Shown: positions 54,016-63,508 of the stretch, one piece after another
Layout: each line of letters starts with the position of its first letter
How positions within the stretch are numbered: position 1 is the first letter of the stretch
From: Parvibaculum sp.
GTDB taxonomy: Bacteria; Pseudomonadota; Alphaproteobacteria; Parvibaculales; Parvibaculaceae
DNA length: 64,000 nt
Direction of reading: 5' to 3'
NCBI GenBank assembly: GCA_002694985.1
Contig: NZNS01000006.1
Coordinates: forward strand, 78,605 to 142,604
Position numbers and translations under genes: made by a program
Notes under the pieces: generated by a model
Seen by the model: only the letters and a program-made list of their open reading frames with translations
What the model was told of the DNA's origin: nothing
Database searches by the model: none

Positions 54016-54804
54016 CTATTCCGGCGGTCCCTCGCCCTTCGGATAGCGCCTCGTGAGCGAGGCGACAACGCCCCGGAGCGTGCGCACTTCCTGCTCGGTG
54101 AGGCCTGCACGCTGGAACATGTTGCGCAGGTTGCGGACCATGGAAGGCCGCTTCTCCGGCGGCTTCAGGAACCCGAATCTGTCGAGTTCCCCTTCAAGAT
54201 GCTCGAAGAAGCCCAAAAGCTCTTCTTTCTTCGCTGGCCGCGTCTGCTGATACTCGATGCGCGCTCCCGGCGTCGTGTCACCCGCCTTGTGCCACTCATA
54301 GGACATGAGAAGCACACATTGCGCGAGATTGAGCGAGGCAAAGGCCGGGTTCACCGGCACCATCATGAGAGCGTCGGCCAGCGCGATATCGTCGTTTTCA
54401 AGGCCGGTGCGCTCCGGCCCGAAAAGGAGCCCCGCCCTGCCCTCCTCGGCGAAAACCCGGCGCATATGCTCCGCTGCCGTCGAAGGCGTGAAGATCGGCT
54501 TCACCATGTCGCGGGCCCGCGCCGTCGTCGCGATGACATAATCAAGGCCCGCGACCGCATCCTCCGTCCGCTCGAAGAGCTTTACGCCGTCGATCACGAT
54601 ATCGGCGCCGGAGGCTGCCGCACGGGCACGTTCGTTCGGCCAGCCATCGCGCGGGCGCACGATTCTGAGGTCGGTAAGGCCGAAATTGAGCATGGCGCGC
54701 GCAGCCGTGCCGATATTCTCGCCGAGCTGGGGGGCAACGAGAATGACGGCAGGCCCCGGCAACGCCGGGTCATGCTCTTTTTTTGTATGGTCGGTTCCGG
54801 CCAT
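54016..54804 (-). CDS. trmJ: tRNA (cytidine/uridine-2'-O-)-methyltransferase TrmJ
   Basis: A 262-residue SPOUT/SpoU methyltransferase: motif 1 'LVAPQLGENIGTAARAM', motif 2 'LLFGPERTGLENDD' and motif 3 'VPVNPAFASLNLAQCVLLM' match TrmJ, which methylates the ribose at position 32 of the tRNA anticodon loop. The C-terminal ~80-residue helical extension is the TrmJ-specific dimer element. It is divergent from icd. Confidence 0.9.
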   Translation of the reverse strand: MAGTDHTKKEHDPALPGPAVILVAPQLGENIGTAARAMLNFGLTDLRIVRPRDGWPNERARAAASGADIVIDGVKLFERTEDAVAGLDYVIATTARARDMVKPIFTPSTAAEHMRRVFAEEGRAGLLFGPERTGLENDDIALADALMMVPVNPAFASLNLAQCVLLMSYEWHKAGDTTPGARIEYQQTRPAKKEELLGFFEHLEGELDRFGFLKPPEKRPSMVRNLRNMFQRAGLTEQEVRTLRGVVASLTRRYPKGEGPPE

Positions 54805-55015
54805 GCCGCTCCGTCAATTCGGGTAGTGTAATCCTGACGCGCGCTCAATAAGCGATTGCCTGTCTTTAATCAATCGGCGCGCAATGTTATAGGGATGTGG
54901 GCCAGTTCCCGGCCCCGCACAGCGCCCTGTTGCCCTTTGCGTATCCGGGCCCCGGCCGGGCCTGCCGCCCGAGCCTGCTGCCCGAGCCTGTATGTCACCT
55001 GTCGAAGGACCCCCC

Positions 55016-56239
55016 ATGCCGAAGATCCAAGTCGCAAACCCCGTGGTCGATCTCGATGGCGATGAGATGACCCGGATCATCTGGCAGATGATCAAGGACA
55101 AGCTGATCTTCCCCTATGTGGACCTAAAGATCGACTACTACGATCTTGGCATGGAGCATCGCGACGAAACCGACGACCAGGTGACGATCGATGCCGCCGA
55201 AGCGATCAAGCGCCACGGTGTCGGCGTGAAATGCGCGACCATCACGCCCGATGAGGCGCGCGTCGAGGAATTCCATCTCAAGAAGATGTGGAAGTCGCCC
55301 AACGGCACGATCCGCAACATTCTCGGCGGCACCGTGTTCCGCGAGCCCATCATCTGCCGCAACATCCCCCGCCTCGTGCCGGGCTGGACGGAGCCGATCG
55401 TGATCGGCCGCCACGCCTTCGGCGATCAGTACAAGGCCACCGACATGCTCGTGCCCGGCAAGGGCAAGCTCACCATCAAATGGGAGTCGGAAGACGGCAA
55501 GGAAACGATCGAGGAGGAAATCTTCAACTTCCCCGGCGGCGGCGTTGCCATGGGCATGTACAACCTCGACGACTCGATCCGCGACTTTGCGCGCGCCTGC
55601 CTGAAATACGGTCTCGACCGGAAATACCCGGTCTATCTCTCGACCAAGAACACGATCCTCAAGACCTATGACGGCCGCTTCAAGAACCTCTTCCAGGAAA
55701 TCTACGAGAAGGAATTCAAGAGCGACTTCGAAGCCGCAAAAATTACCTACGAGCATCGCCTGATCGACGACATGGTGGCCTCCGCAATGAAATGGTCCGG
55801 CGGCTATGTCTGGGCCTGCAAGAACTACGACGGCGATGTGCAATCGGATTCGGTTGCGCAGGGCTTCGGTTCGCTCGGCCTCATGACCTCCGTGCTGCTG
55901 ACGCCGGATGGCGACATCATGGAAGCCGAAGCCGCGCACGGCACCGTGACGCGCCACTACCGCGCCCATCAACGCGGCGAGGAAACCTCCACCAACTCCA
56001 TCGCCTCTATCTTCGCCTGGACGCGCGGCCTCGCGCATCGTGCGAAGCTCGACGATAACGACGCACTGGCCGAATTCGCGCACACGCTGGAGAAGGTCTG
56101 CGTCTCGACAGTGGAGAGCGGTTACATGACGAAGGACCTCGCGCTCCTTGTCGGCTCGGAACAGTCCTGGCTTTCGACGGAAGGCTTCCTCGACAAGGTC
56201 GCCTCGAACCTCGAAAAGGCCCTCAAGAAAACCAGCTGA
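55016..56239 (+). CDS. icd: NADP-dependent isocitrate dehydrogenase
   Basis: A 407-residue ICD of the homodimeric eukaryotic-like (subfamily II) type common in alphaproteobacteria: '[20 protein letters not shown]' at the start, '[20 protein letters not shown]' and '[17 protein letters not shown]'. Converts isocitrate to 2-oxoglutarate with NADPH in the TCA cycle. ATG 55016 follows GAAGGA. Upstream at 54966-54992 is a 13-bp duplication (GCCCGAGCCTG repeated). Confidence 0.96.
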   Translation: MPKIQVANPVVDLDGDEMTRIIWQMIKDKLIFPYVDLKIDYYDLGMEHRDETDDQVTIDAAEAIKRHGVGVKCATITPDEARVEEFHLKKMWKSPNGTIRNILGGTVFREPIICRNIPRLVPGWTEPIVIGRHAFGDQYKATDMLVPGKGKLTIKWESEDGKETIEEEIFNFPGGGVAMGMYNLDDSIRDFARACLKYGLDRKYPVYLSTKNTILKTYDGRFKNLFQEIYEKEFKSDFEAAKITYEHRLIDDMVASAMKWSGGYVWACKNYDGDVQSDSVAQGFGSLGLMTSVLLTPDGDIMEAEAAHGTVTRHYRAHQRGEETSTNSIASIFAWTRGLAHRAKLDDNDALAEFAHTLEKVCVSTVESGYMTKDLALLVGSEQSWLSTEGFLDKVASNLEKALKKTS

Positions 56240-56273
56240 AGAAAACGAACTGAAAAAGCTCTGCGCGAAAATA

Positions 56274-56301
56274 AAAAGGCCCGGCATTGCCGGGCCTTCT
56301 A
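56274..56301. terminator. Bidirectional intrinsic terminator
   Basis: AAAAGGCCCGGCA-TT-GCCGGGCCTT: an 11-bp stem between convergent icd and alaS, with A/T tracts on both sides. Confidence 0.8.
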
Positions 56302-56322
56302 CGTTTGTGCAGTGAAAAGCGC

Positions 56323-59001
56323 TCAGGCAGCGCCTGCAAGTTCCCCGGCCGCGGCGCGAACCGCTTCAAGCGCCTGATCGGCCTTCGCGGCCTCCGGCCC
56401 TCCGGCCTGCGCCATGTCGGGCCGGCCGCCGCCGCCTTTGCCGCCCATCGCCACCGCCCCCGCCTTCACGAGATCGACCGCATTGAAGCGCGAGGTGAGG
56501 TCTTCGGTGACGCCGACCGCAATCGCGCCCTTGCCGTCCTCGGAGATTGCTACATAGACCACGACACCGGAGCCGATCGTCTTCTTGCCTTCGTCGATGA
56601 GGCCACGCAGATCCTTCGGGTTCACGCCTTCGAGCTTTCTCGCAAGAAGCTTCACGCCGCCCAGATCCTCGACCGGCGTTTCCGTGCTGCCGCCCGCATC
56701 GCCTCCCCCCATGGCGAGTTTCTTCTTCGCTTGCGCCAGCTCGCGCTCAAGACGCTTGCGCTCCTCCACCAGCGAGACGATGCGGGAGGGAAGATCCTCC
56801 GGCGCAATACGGAGCGCACCGGCGGCTTCCTTCAAGGTCCGCTCCTGCTCGACGAGATAGCGCCGTGCGCCCTCCCCCGTCAGCGCCTCGATGCGGCGAA
56901 TACCGGACGCCACCGCGCTCTCGCTCACGATCTTGAAGATCGCGATGTCGCCCAGCCGGCGCACATGCGTACCGCCGCAAAGCTCGACCGAATAAGCGCC
57001 ATTGGGTTTGGTATCGTCGATGCCCATCGCGAGCACGCGCACCTCGTCGCCATATTTCTCGCCAAAGAGCGCGAGCGCACCCGCCTCGATCGCCTCTTCC
57101 GGCGTCATGAGACGCGTGGAGACTTCGCCATTCTGACGGACGATCCGGTTCACGATGGCTTCGACCTCGGCGATTTCATCCGCGGTCATGGGCTTGGGAT
57201 GGCTGAAGTCGAAGCGGAGACGCTCCGGGCCGACCATCGACCCCTTCTGCGTGACGTGATCACCGAGCACCCGGCGCAATGCCTCATGCAACAGATGCGT
57301 CGCCGAATGATTGGCGCGCGTCGCATCGCGCAATATCTTGTCGACCTTCATCTCCACGATGTCGCCAAGCGCCAGCTCACCGCGCGAGAGCTTGCCGAGA
57401 TGCACATGCATATCGCCGAGCTTCTTTACCGTGTCGATGACGGGAAACTCCGCGCCCTCGGCCGAGAAGATGATGCCCGTATCGCCGGTCTGGCCGCCCG
57501 ACTCGCCATAGAAGGGCGTCTGATTGGTAATGATGGCCGCATCCTCGCCCGGCTTGATCTTCTCGACCGGCTCGCCATCGACGAGAAGCGCCACAATCTT
57601 GCCTTCCGCAATCTCGGTCTCGTAGCCGAGAAACTCCGTCGCGCCGACCTTGTCGCGCAGCTCGAACCAGACCGCTTCGGTGGCTTTCTCGCCGGAGCCC
57701 GCCCAAGCCGCGCGCGCGTCCTGCCGCTGCTTCGCCATGGCTGCATCGAAACCTGTCTGATCGACGCTCAGGCCGCGTGAACGCAGTGCATCCTGCGTCA
57801 GGTCGAGCGGAAAACCGTAAGTGTCGTAGAGCTTGAAGGCGACCTCGCCCGGCAGCACGGTCTTGCTGCCCAGAGCCTCGACTTCCTCGTCGAGAAGCTT
57901 GAGGCCGCGCGTCAGCGTTTCGCGGAAACGTGTTTCCTCGAGCTTCAGCGTTTCGGTAACCAGCGCTTCCGCACGCCGCAGTTCCGGGTAGGCATCGCCC
58001 ATCTGGCGCACGAGCGCAGGCACAAGCCGGTACATCAGCGGCTCGGCGACACCCACGAGCTGCGCATGGCGCATGGCGCGCCGCATGATCCGGCGCAGCA
58101 CATAGCCGCGTCCCTCATTGGAAGGCATGACGCCATCCGCAATCAGGAAGGAGGACGAACGCAGATGATCAGCGATAACACGATGGCTGACCGCATGCGG
58201 GCCATCGGGGTCGCTTTTCGACCCTTCCGCCGAAGCCAGAATGAGCGCGCGCATGAGGTCCGTCGAATAATTGTCATGCGTGCCCTGAAGCACCGCCGCA
58301 ATCCGCTCCAGCCCCATGCCCGTATCGATCGATGGCCGGGGAAGCGGTGTCCGCGAGCCGTCCTCATGCTGTTCATATTGCATGAAAACGAGATTCCATA
58401 TCTCGATGAAGCGGTCACCATCCTCATCCGGACTGCCGGGCGGCCCGCCTGGAATCTTGTCCCCGTGATCGTAGAAGATTTCCGAGTTCGGTCCGCAAGG
58501 CCCGGTATCGCCCATCTGCCAGAAATTCGACTTCGCGCCGAGCCGAACGATCTTGCTGTCGGAAAGACCGGCGATCTTCTTCCAGAGCGTGTGCGCCTCG
58601 TCATCATCCTCATAGATCGTCACCATGAGGCGGCTCTCAGGCAGCGCAAACTCCTTCGTGATCAGATCCCAGGCGAACTTGATCGCATCTTCCTTGTAGT
58701 AGTCGCCGAAGGAGAAGTTGCCGAGCATCTCGAAGAAGGTGTGGTGGCGTGCCGTATAGCCGACATTGTCGAGGTCGTTATGCTTGCCGCCCGCGCGCAC
58801 GCATTTCTGGGCGCTCGCCGCGCGCGTATAGGGCCGCGTCTCCTGGCCGGTAAAGACGTTCTTGAAGGGCACCATGCCGGCATTGGTGAAGAGGAGCGTC
58901 GGATCGTTATTTGGCACAAGCGGTCCCGACGGCACGGCTTCATGGCCCTGCGCCCGGAAGAACTCCAGAAACTTGCTTCGGATATCGTTGAGGCCGGCCA
59001 T
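56323..59001 (-). CDS. alaS: Alanyl-tRNA synthetase
   Basis: An 892-residue AlaRS: catalytic class II core at ~1-360 ('[15 protein letters not shown]', '[20 protein letters not shown]'), tRNA-recognition region, editing domain ('[19 protein letters not shown]', '[12 protein letters not shown]' giving the zinc-binding H-H-C-H) and C-Ala domain to the end. Charges tRNA-Ala and edits mischarged Ser/Gly. It follows recA in the same direction, a common alphaproteobacterial order. Confidence 0.97.
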   Translation of the reverse strand: MAGLNDIRSKFLEFFRAQGHEAVPSGPLVPNNDPTLLFTNAGMVPFKNVFTGQETRPYTRAASAQKCVRAGGKHNDLDNVGYTARHHTFFEMLGNFSFGDYYKEDAIKFAWDLITKEFALPESRLMVTIYEDDDEAHTLWKKIAGLSDSKIVRLGAKSNFWQMGDTGPCGPNSEIFYDHGDKIPGGPPGSPDEDGDRFIEIWNLVFMQYEQHEDGSRTPLPRPSIDTGMGLERIAAVLQGTHDNYSTDLMRALILASAEGSKSDPDGPHAVSHRVIADHLRSSSFLIADGVMPSNEGRGYVLRRIMRRAMRHAQLVGVAEPLMYRLVPALVRQMGDAYPELRRAEALVTETLKLEETRFRETLTRGLKLLDEEVEALGSKTVLPGEVAFKLYDTYGFPLDLTQDALRSRGLSVDQTGFDAAMAKQRQDARAAWAGSGEKATEAVWFELRDKVGATEFLGYETEIAEGKIVALLVDGEPVEKIKPGEDAAIITNQTPFYGESGGQTGDTGIIFSAEGAEFPVIDTVKKLGDMHVHLGKLSRGELALGDIVEMKVDKILRDATRANHSATHLLHEALRRVLGDHVTQKGSMVGPERLRFDFSHPKPMTADEIAEVEAIVNRIVRQNGEVSTRLMTPEEAIEAGALALFGEKYGDEVRVLAMGIDDTKPNGAYSVELCGGTHVRRLGDIAIFKIVSESAVASGIRRIEALTGEGARRYLVEQERTLKEAAGALRIAPEDLPSRIVSLVEERKRLERELAQAKKKLAMGGGDAGGSTETPVEDLGGVKLLARKLEGVNPKDLRGLIDEGKKTIGSGVVVYVAISEDGKGAIAVGVTEDLTSRFNAVDLVKAGAVAMGGKGGGGRPDMAQAGGPEAAKADQALEAVRAAAGELAGAA

Positions 59002-59179
59002 CTCGCTTGCGCTTCCGCTCTGTGTGGCAATGAAGAAAACACGCTGGCGGCAAGGGTCTCACCCCCTATCCGCCCGGTTCCATTCACAAATATAGGGTGC
59101 CAGCTTTTACCTGTCGCCCGCTCAACTGTCCAGAAAGGGCATGGAAAACAGGGCCTTTCGCCGCGCCTGCCAAAGGAAA

Positions 59180-59206
59180 ACGGCGCCGGAGGGTACCCGG
59201 CGCCGT
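59180..59206 (-). terminator. Hairpin downstream of recA
   Basis: ACGGCGCCGG-AGGGTA-CCGGCGCCGT: about a 10-bp GC stem; on the minus strand it is followed by TTTTCC. It lies 70-90 bp after the recA stop and separates recA from alaS. Confidence 0.6.
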
Positions 59207-59273
59207 CCAATGCCCGGCCAAACGAACCGAGCTAGAGAAATTGTGGCGGAGCCGAAGCTCCCGGCGACACCCC

Positions 59274-60371
59274 TCAGGCGCTAGCCTCTATGTCGCCGTC
59301 ATCATCGTCATCTTTGCCCGCATCGGGCATTTCCATGATTTTCTCGGCAATCAGGCCCGCATTCTCTCGAATTGCAGCCTCGATCTCGTTGGCCATATCG
59401 GGATTGTCACGGAGAAACTGCTTGGCATTCTCTCGGCCCTGACCGACGCGCTGGCTGTTATAGGAGAACCAGGAGCCGGATTTCTCGACGATCCCGGCCT
59501 TGACGCCGAGGTCGACGAGCTCGCCCATTTTCGAGATGCCCTCACCATACATGATGTCGAATTCGACCTGCTTGAAGGGCGGCGCAACCTTGTTCTTCAC
59601 CACCTTCACGCGGGTCTGGTTGCCGACCACCTCATCGCGCTCCTTGATCGCGCCGATACGGCGGATGTCGAGACGAACCGAGGCGTAGAACTTCAGCGCA
59701 TTGCCGCCCGTCGTCGTTTCGGGGCTGCCGAACATCACGCCGATCTTCATGCGGATCTGGTTGATGAAGATCACCATCGTGTTCGACTTCGAAATCGAAC
59801 CCGTGAGCTTGCGGAGCGCCTGGCTCATGAGGCGGGCCTGAAGACCTGGCAGGCTGTCACCCATCTCGCCTTCGAGTTCGGCCTTCGGCGTCAAGGCCGC
59901 GACCGAGTCGATCACCAGAACGTCCACCGCGCCGGACCGCACCAGCGTATCGGCGATTTCGAGCGCCTGCTCGCCCGTATCGGGCTGGGAAATCAGAAGA
60001 TCGTCGAGCTGCACACCGAGCTTGCGCGCATAAACGGGGTCGAGTGCATGTTCCGCGTCCACGAAGGCGCAGACACCGCCCCTCTTCTGGGCTTCCGCCA
60101 CTGTCTGTAGCGACAGCGTCGTCTTGCCCGAGGATTCCGGCCCGTAGATCTCGATGACGCGCCCGCGGGGCAGGCCGCCAATGCCGAGCGCGATATCGAG
60201 CCCGAGCGATCCGGTGGAAATCGATTCAATCTCCACCACCTGCTCGTTCTTGCCGAGCCGCATGATGGAGCCCTTGCCGAACGAGCGCTCGATCTGGCTG
60301 AGCGCGGCGTCCAACGCCTTTTTCTTGTCCGTATCGTCTTTGGCCACGAGATTCACAACATTCTTGGACAT
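59274..60371 (-). CDS. recA: Recombinase RecA
   Basis: A 365-residue RecA, the DNA strand-exchange and SOS co-protease filament. Walker A is G77-P-E-S-S-G-K-T84; '[15 protein letters not shown]'-type L-loop region, '[21 protein letters not shown]' and '[20 protein letters not shown]' (L1/L2) are canonical. The acidic C-terminal tail is '[12 protein letters not shown]'-like. A LexA-type box lies 130 bp upstream. alaS follows. Confidence 0.98.
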   Translation of the reverse strand: MSKNVVNLVAKDDTDKKKALDAALSQIERSFGKGSIMRLGKNEQVVEIESISTGSLGLDIALGIGGLPRGRVIEIYGPESSGKTTLSLQTVAEAQKRGGVCAFVDAEHALDPVYARKLGVQLDDLLISQPDTGEQALEIADTLVRSGAVDVLVIDSVAALTPKAELEGEMGDSLPGLQARLMSQALRKLTGSISKSNTMVIFINQIRMKIGVMFGSPETTTGGNALKFYASVRLDIRRIGAIKERDEVVGNQTRVKVVKNKVAPPFKQVEFDIMYGEGISKMGELVDLGVKAGIVEKSGSWFSYNSQRVGQGRENAKQFLRDNPDMANEIEAAIRENAGLIAEKIMEMPDAGKDDDDDGDIEASA

Positions 60372-60500
60372 GAGTGATTTCCCCTTATTTCATCGCCCGC
60401 CGAGTCGCGCAATGCATCCTTGAGCGATTAATGTACTTATTTTGTTCTCGTTGGCAATTGAAATTTCAAGCCATTGATTACAAAGGGAAAATCAGAATTT

Positions 60501-60515
60501 GTTCTCTTGGTGTTC
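60501..60515. promoter_or_regulatory. Alphaproteobacterial SOS (LexA) box upstream of recA
   Basis: GTTC-TCTTGGT-GTTC is an exact match to the GTTC-N7-GTTC direct-repeat LexA operator of alphaproteobacteria. It lies 130 bp upstream of the recA start and 90 bp before the transposase start. Confidence 0.8.
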
Positions 60516-60604
60516 CGGCCGCGAACCTTCGGCGCTCGCAATTATATACTCGACAAAAGTGGGGCCGGTTCCTGAGTTAATATCAACAACTTAGGACAAA
60601 GCCG

Positions 60605-61540
60605 ATGACCGATCTTCTTAACCCCATCTTTCAGGACGCCGACAAGGCCCGTGAGCACCTTGAGGCGCTGCGTTGGGCCGAAGGCCGGTTCTGCCCCCAT
60701 TGCGGAGAGACGGAAGCGACGAGCCTTGTCCGTGGCACCAAGCACCGCCCCGGCCTCTACTATTGCAACGGTTGCAAAGGCCAGTTCACGGTCACGGTCG
60801 GCACCGTTTTCGAGCGGTCCAAGATCGGCCTTAACAAGTGGCTTCTCGCCTTCCACCTTATGGCCGCATCCAAGAAGGGCATTTCGGCTCACCAGCTTCA
60901 TCGGATGCTTGGCGTAACCTACAAAACCGCTTGGTTCATGGCGCACCGCATCCGCGAAGCCATGAAGAATGACAGCCCCGACCCTATCGGCGGCAAAGGC
61001 AAGATCGTGGAAGCGGATGAAACCTTCTACGGCAACAACGGCGACGAGTTCACCAATGACAAGGGCTGGCGCAAAAAGGGTGGCACCGGCGACAAGGCAA
61101 AGATCGTGACCTTTGTGGAGCGCGACGGCGCGGCCCGTTCAACCGTTGTGAAGCGCCTTCACTCCGGCACGGTTGACACTCTCATCACTCGCCACGTTCA
61201 CCCCGAAAGCTTCCTCATGACGGACGAAGCGGGCCACTATCGCCAGCCCGGCAAGAAGCTGCGCGGTCACTACGCTGTGAACCATTCCAAGGGCCAGTAC
61301 GCCAAGGGCTTCATTACGACGAACACGGTTGAAGGCTTCTTCTCGATCTTCAAGCGCGGCATGAATGGCGTGTATCAGCATTGCGGCGAACAGCACGTTC
61401 ACCGCTATCTTGCAGAGTTCGATTTCCGTTATTCGCACCGCAAGGTGTCTGACAGGGAGCGGGCCGACCTCGCGCTCAAGGGCGCGGAAGGCAAGCGACT
61501 CATGTACTCCCAATCTGGTCTCGGAAGGTCCGCCGCCTAA
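60605..61540 (+). CDS. IS1595-family (ISXO2-like) transposase
   Basis: A 311-residue transposase: an N-terminal zinc ribbon ('CPHCGETEATS', then 'YYCNGCKGQF') and a DDE-type catalytic domain with Asp in 'VEADETFYGNN', Asp in 'FLMTDEAGHYR' and the Asn/Glu segment 'TTNTVEGFFSIFKRGMNGVY', followed by 'HRYLAEFDFRYSHR'. The frame is full length, so the enzyme may be active. No terminal inverted repeats or target duplication could be recognised, so element ends are not given. Confidence 0.88.
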   Translation: MTDLLNPIFQDADKAREHLEALRWAEGRFCPHCGETEATSLVRGTKHRPGLYYCNGCKGQFTVTVGTVFERSKIGLNKWLLAFHLMAASKKGISAHQLHRMLGVTYKTAWFMAHRIREAMKNDSPDPIGGKGKIVEADETFYGNNGDEFTNDKGWRKKGGTGDKAKIVTFVERDGAARSTVVKRLHSGTVDTLITRHVHPESFLMTDEAGHYRQPGKKLRGHYAVNHSKGQYAKGFITTNTVEGFFSIFKRGMNGVYQHCGEQHVHRYLAEFDFRYSHRKVSDRERADLALKGAEGKRLMYSQSGLGRSAA

Positions 61541-61872
61541 GGCGAGAGCTCCCTAGCGGATCAGGAAAAAACGCAAGGGTTTCAAGGCCTTTTGAGACGC
61601 CAGATTGGCTAACCTCTTGGATTCTCTTGACGAATCCCGCAGAGCTAGTATGCTCCCAAACGCACAAAGGCGCGCCCGGGTGGAACCGAAACGCGCCTTC
61701 GCTCCTTACCCCTTCTGGAAGGGGGCAGGGGTGCCCTCCTCTACGAGGGCTGCGAATCGTGCCAGTGCGTAAGCCCTAAGCGCGACCCGGGATGCAGCTA
61801 TTGCATTTCTGGTTCTTCTCCGAGTTGCCGGGGACTACGAGCCCCGGCTCTCGCCTGTGGTCACAGGAAAGT
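61541..61872. other. Region after the transposase gene
   Basis: Contains two hairpins: AAGGCGCG ... CGCGCCTT (about 61668-61699) and GCCGGGG-ACTACGAG-CCCCGGC (61827-61848). A cysteine-rich plus-strand frame crosses it but has no start codon. The right end of the IS element may lie here. Confidence 0.4.
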
Positions 61873-62442
61873 TCAACCGAACATGTCGCTTACTTTTGTT
61901 CGGTTCTCGTTTAGTGAGGTTGCATCCTCACCGGCTTCTGAAGCGCCCCTGGCATTGCCGGCGGGCGCTTCATTTCCTTTGTCTAAACCAAAGCGATGAA
62001 TCGCTTCTTCGGTAACGGCAAAACCACGGCTTGCATTTCCACTTAGCAAGCCTGTTTTCACCATGTTGCGGACACGATCACGAGTGCTCGCAATACCAAT
62101 GCCCATACCGTTACGCTCGGTGATGGCGTGTATCTCCTCGTATGAGGCCTTTTTACTTCCGCGCCTGTACATGCCGCGAAGCACACTCTGCCAGCTTTCC
62201 GAGATAGAGCCCGGCTGGCGTCCAGAGTGGCGCTTGCCACTCCCGCCACGAGCCTTTTTCACGGCAGGAGTGGGCTTCTTTCGATTAACTGAGGTCTCGC
62301 GGATTGGCCTAGCTGGGCGCAGAGATGCTGCGCGCTCAAGAACGCGCAATTCTACCGCCACGGTATCAAGCTCACTTTTAAGCTGCTGATACCGTGCTTT
62401 CTTTTCGGCGATCTCACGATCAAGGGGATCCTGCGTCTCCAT
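61873..62442 (-). CDS. Coiled-coil hypothetical protein of accessory type
   Basis: A 189-residue protein: an N-terminal coiled coil (~5-45, 'IAEKKARYQQLKSELDTVAV'), a basic linker rich in Lys/Pro ('NRKKPTPAVKKARGG'), then a helical domain ('SWQSVLRGMYRRGSKKASYEEI') resembling a winged helix with 'RVRNMVKTGLLSGNASRGF'. DNA binding is plausible but unproven. ATG 62442 has no clear ribosome site; the frame extends to a TTG at 62490. Not recognised as a family; located in the accessory segment. Confidence 0.6.
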   Translation of the reverse strand: METQDPLDREIAEKKARYQQLKSELDTVAVELRVLERAASLRPARPIRETSVNRKKPTPAVKKARGGSGKRHSGRQPGSISESWQSVLRGMYRRGSKKASYEEIHAITERNGMGIGIASTRDRVRNMVKTGLLSGNASRGFAVTEEAIHRFGLDKGNEAPAGNARGASEAGEDATSLNENRTKVSDMFG

Positions 62443-62663
62443 CCCAAAACAAGTAGCATAGACGCGGCGTTTAGCAAAACTCCATTCCAACGCGTAAGTT
62501 TTTCTTATGTTCTCAAATCATGAAAAGCCTTTAAAAACAATATCTTAAACCAAACAATGCCCGTTATACGCGCGTGAGAAATTGATGGGGTTGACACACA
62601 AAGCGCCGAATCGTTAATGCAGCGTCGTATTTAAGCTACTGACTCATTTGTGTAGCCCAATAA

Positions 62664-62692
62664 AAAAGCGAGACGCTAACGGTCTCGCTTTC
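62664..62692 (-). terminator. Intrinsic terminator overlapping the 62676 gene end
   Basis: AAAGCGAGAC-GCTAACG-GTCTCGCTTT; on the minus strand it is followed by TTTTTTATT, a strong terminator. The stop codon of the 48-residue gene sits in its loop. Confidence 0.85.
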
Positions 62693-62822
62693 CCCCGGGC
62701 CGCTCTGGCCTGTCTAATTGCTTTGGTGACGGTGGCATGTTCAACGCCCGGCGCAAGGCCTCGTCGCGGCGCTTGGCCGCCTCCTCATCGGAATAGGTCT
62801 CTTGGGCTTTCTTCTCTGCCAT
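62676..62822 (-). CDS. 48-residue charged protein, hypothetical
   Basis: A very short frame (48 residues): helical and charged ('EEAAKRRDEALRRALNMPPS') with a basic Pro-rich end ('PERPGGKRDR'). The ATG at 62822 follows AAGGGAA, which overlaps the stop of the preceding 76-residue gene, and its TAG lies in the terminator loop. This tight packing supports a real gene. Small proteins with an 'EEAxxRRDEALRRAL' helix recur in alphaproteobacterial accessory regions, but no function is known to me. Confidence 0.6.
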   Translation of the reverse strand: MAEKKAQETYSDEEAAKRRDEALRRALNMPPSPKQLDRPERPGGKRDR

Positions 62823-62827
62823 TTCCC

Positions 62828-63058
62828 TTAGCAGTCACCTTCGTCAGGGCCAGGTATTATGCGAGCCGCCCGTAGTGCCAAGGTATCATTCAGATCATCA
62901 ACATAGAGAAACTTCGGCCCCTCTTTGGCGACTATGTGAACATCGCCGCTGTAATGTAGATAGGCCTTGAAGTCATCATCTTCATCAACGAGCGTATAGC
63001 CAAGAAACGCGAGGAAATCATCGCCGATCCCCTCGATCGATACGTACCAGCGCGCCAC
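62828..63058 (-). CDS. 76-residue acidic protein, hypothetical
   Basis: An acidic soluble protein ('WYVSIEGIGDDFLAFLGYTL', 'EDDDFKAYLHYSGDVHIVAK'). Not recognised. It is the middle gene of a minus-strand run: 20 bp after the 83-residue gene and 5 bp before the 48-residue gene. Confidence 0.55.
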   Translation of the reverse strand: MARWYVSIEGIGDDFLAFLGYTLVDEDDDFKAYLHYSGDVHIVAKEGPKFLYVDDLNDTLALRAARIIPGPDEGDC

Positions 63059-63078
63059 GGTCTCCCCCTTCTTGCTGC

Positions 63079-63330
63079 TTAAGCAACAGCATCCAAGGGA
63101 AGTACCTTTCTACGCACAACTTTGGAGAGACGCGCCTCTACGCCGACGCGTACGTCAGGCACAAGGCTGCCCTTCACGCGCAGATAGAATCTGAACGCCT
63201 TTTGGGCCTTCTCCTCAACTTCTCCCTCTGTTGTGCCCTCGAAACAGAAATATGGCGACGAGTCGGTCGCCGCAACGTAAGTCCCTGAATCGGTGACGCC
63301 TAGATATACGTGGTGTCCATCTTTGCTCAT
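63079..63330 (-). CDS. 83-residue HicB-like small protein
   Basis: 'VYLGVTDSGTYVAATDSSPY' followed by a helix ('EGEVEEKAQKAFRFYLRVKG') fits the HicB/DUF1902-like alpha/beta layout seen in antitoxins, but there is no HicA toxin next to it and no DNA-binding C-terminal domain, so the assignment is tentative. First gene of the three-gene minus-strand run. Confidence 0.5.
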   Translation of the reverse strand: MSKDGHHVYLGVTDSGTYVAATDSSPYFCFEGTTEGEVEEKAQKAFRFYLRVKGSLVPDVRVGVEARLSKVVRRKVLPLDAVA

Positions 63331-63508
63331 TTTATAGCCTCCTCTCCTCCCCCTACGGCCACTTGAAGACCCTCAGCACACATAAAGATTCCTTTATATG
63401 TAACCTCTATCAACATACACGAATTACCCTATTAACGCTACAGCGTACATGTTGTGCCTGAGCGTGTCGGCAATATGGCAGATTAGCAATACGTCCCTTA
63501 CTCGGGGA
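63331..63508. other. AT-rich intergenic region
   Basis: No gene. It is markedly AT-richer than its surroundings (63380-63430, 63460-63540), the expected place for the promoter of the three-gene run and the 3' end of the desaturase transcript. Confidence 0.4.

Noticed and set aside
56287..57780. 497-codon plus-strand frame over alaS
   Set aside because: Antisense shadow of alaS; arginine/histidine-rich, no domain.
60541..61600. Terminal inverted repeats of the IS element
   Set aside because: Only a 7-bp match (TTCCTGA near 60570 against its complement near 61563) was found by eye, too short to set ends.
61650..61997. Cysteine-rich plus-strand frame (C-x2-C-x-C ... C-x2-C pattern) and a 40-codon ORF in the region after the transposase
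   Set aside because: The Cys-rich frame has no start codon after its upstream stop and part of it overlaps the minus-strand 61873 gene; the 40-codon frame has no ribosome site.
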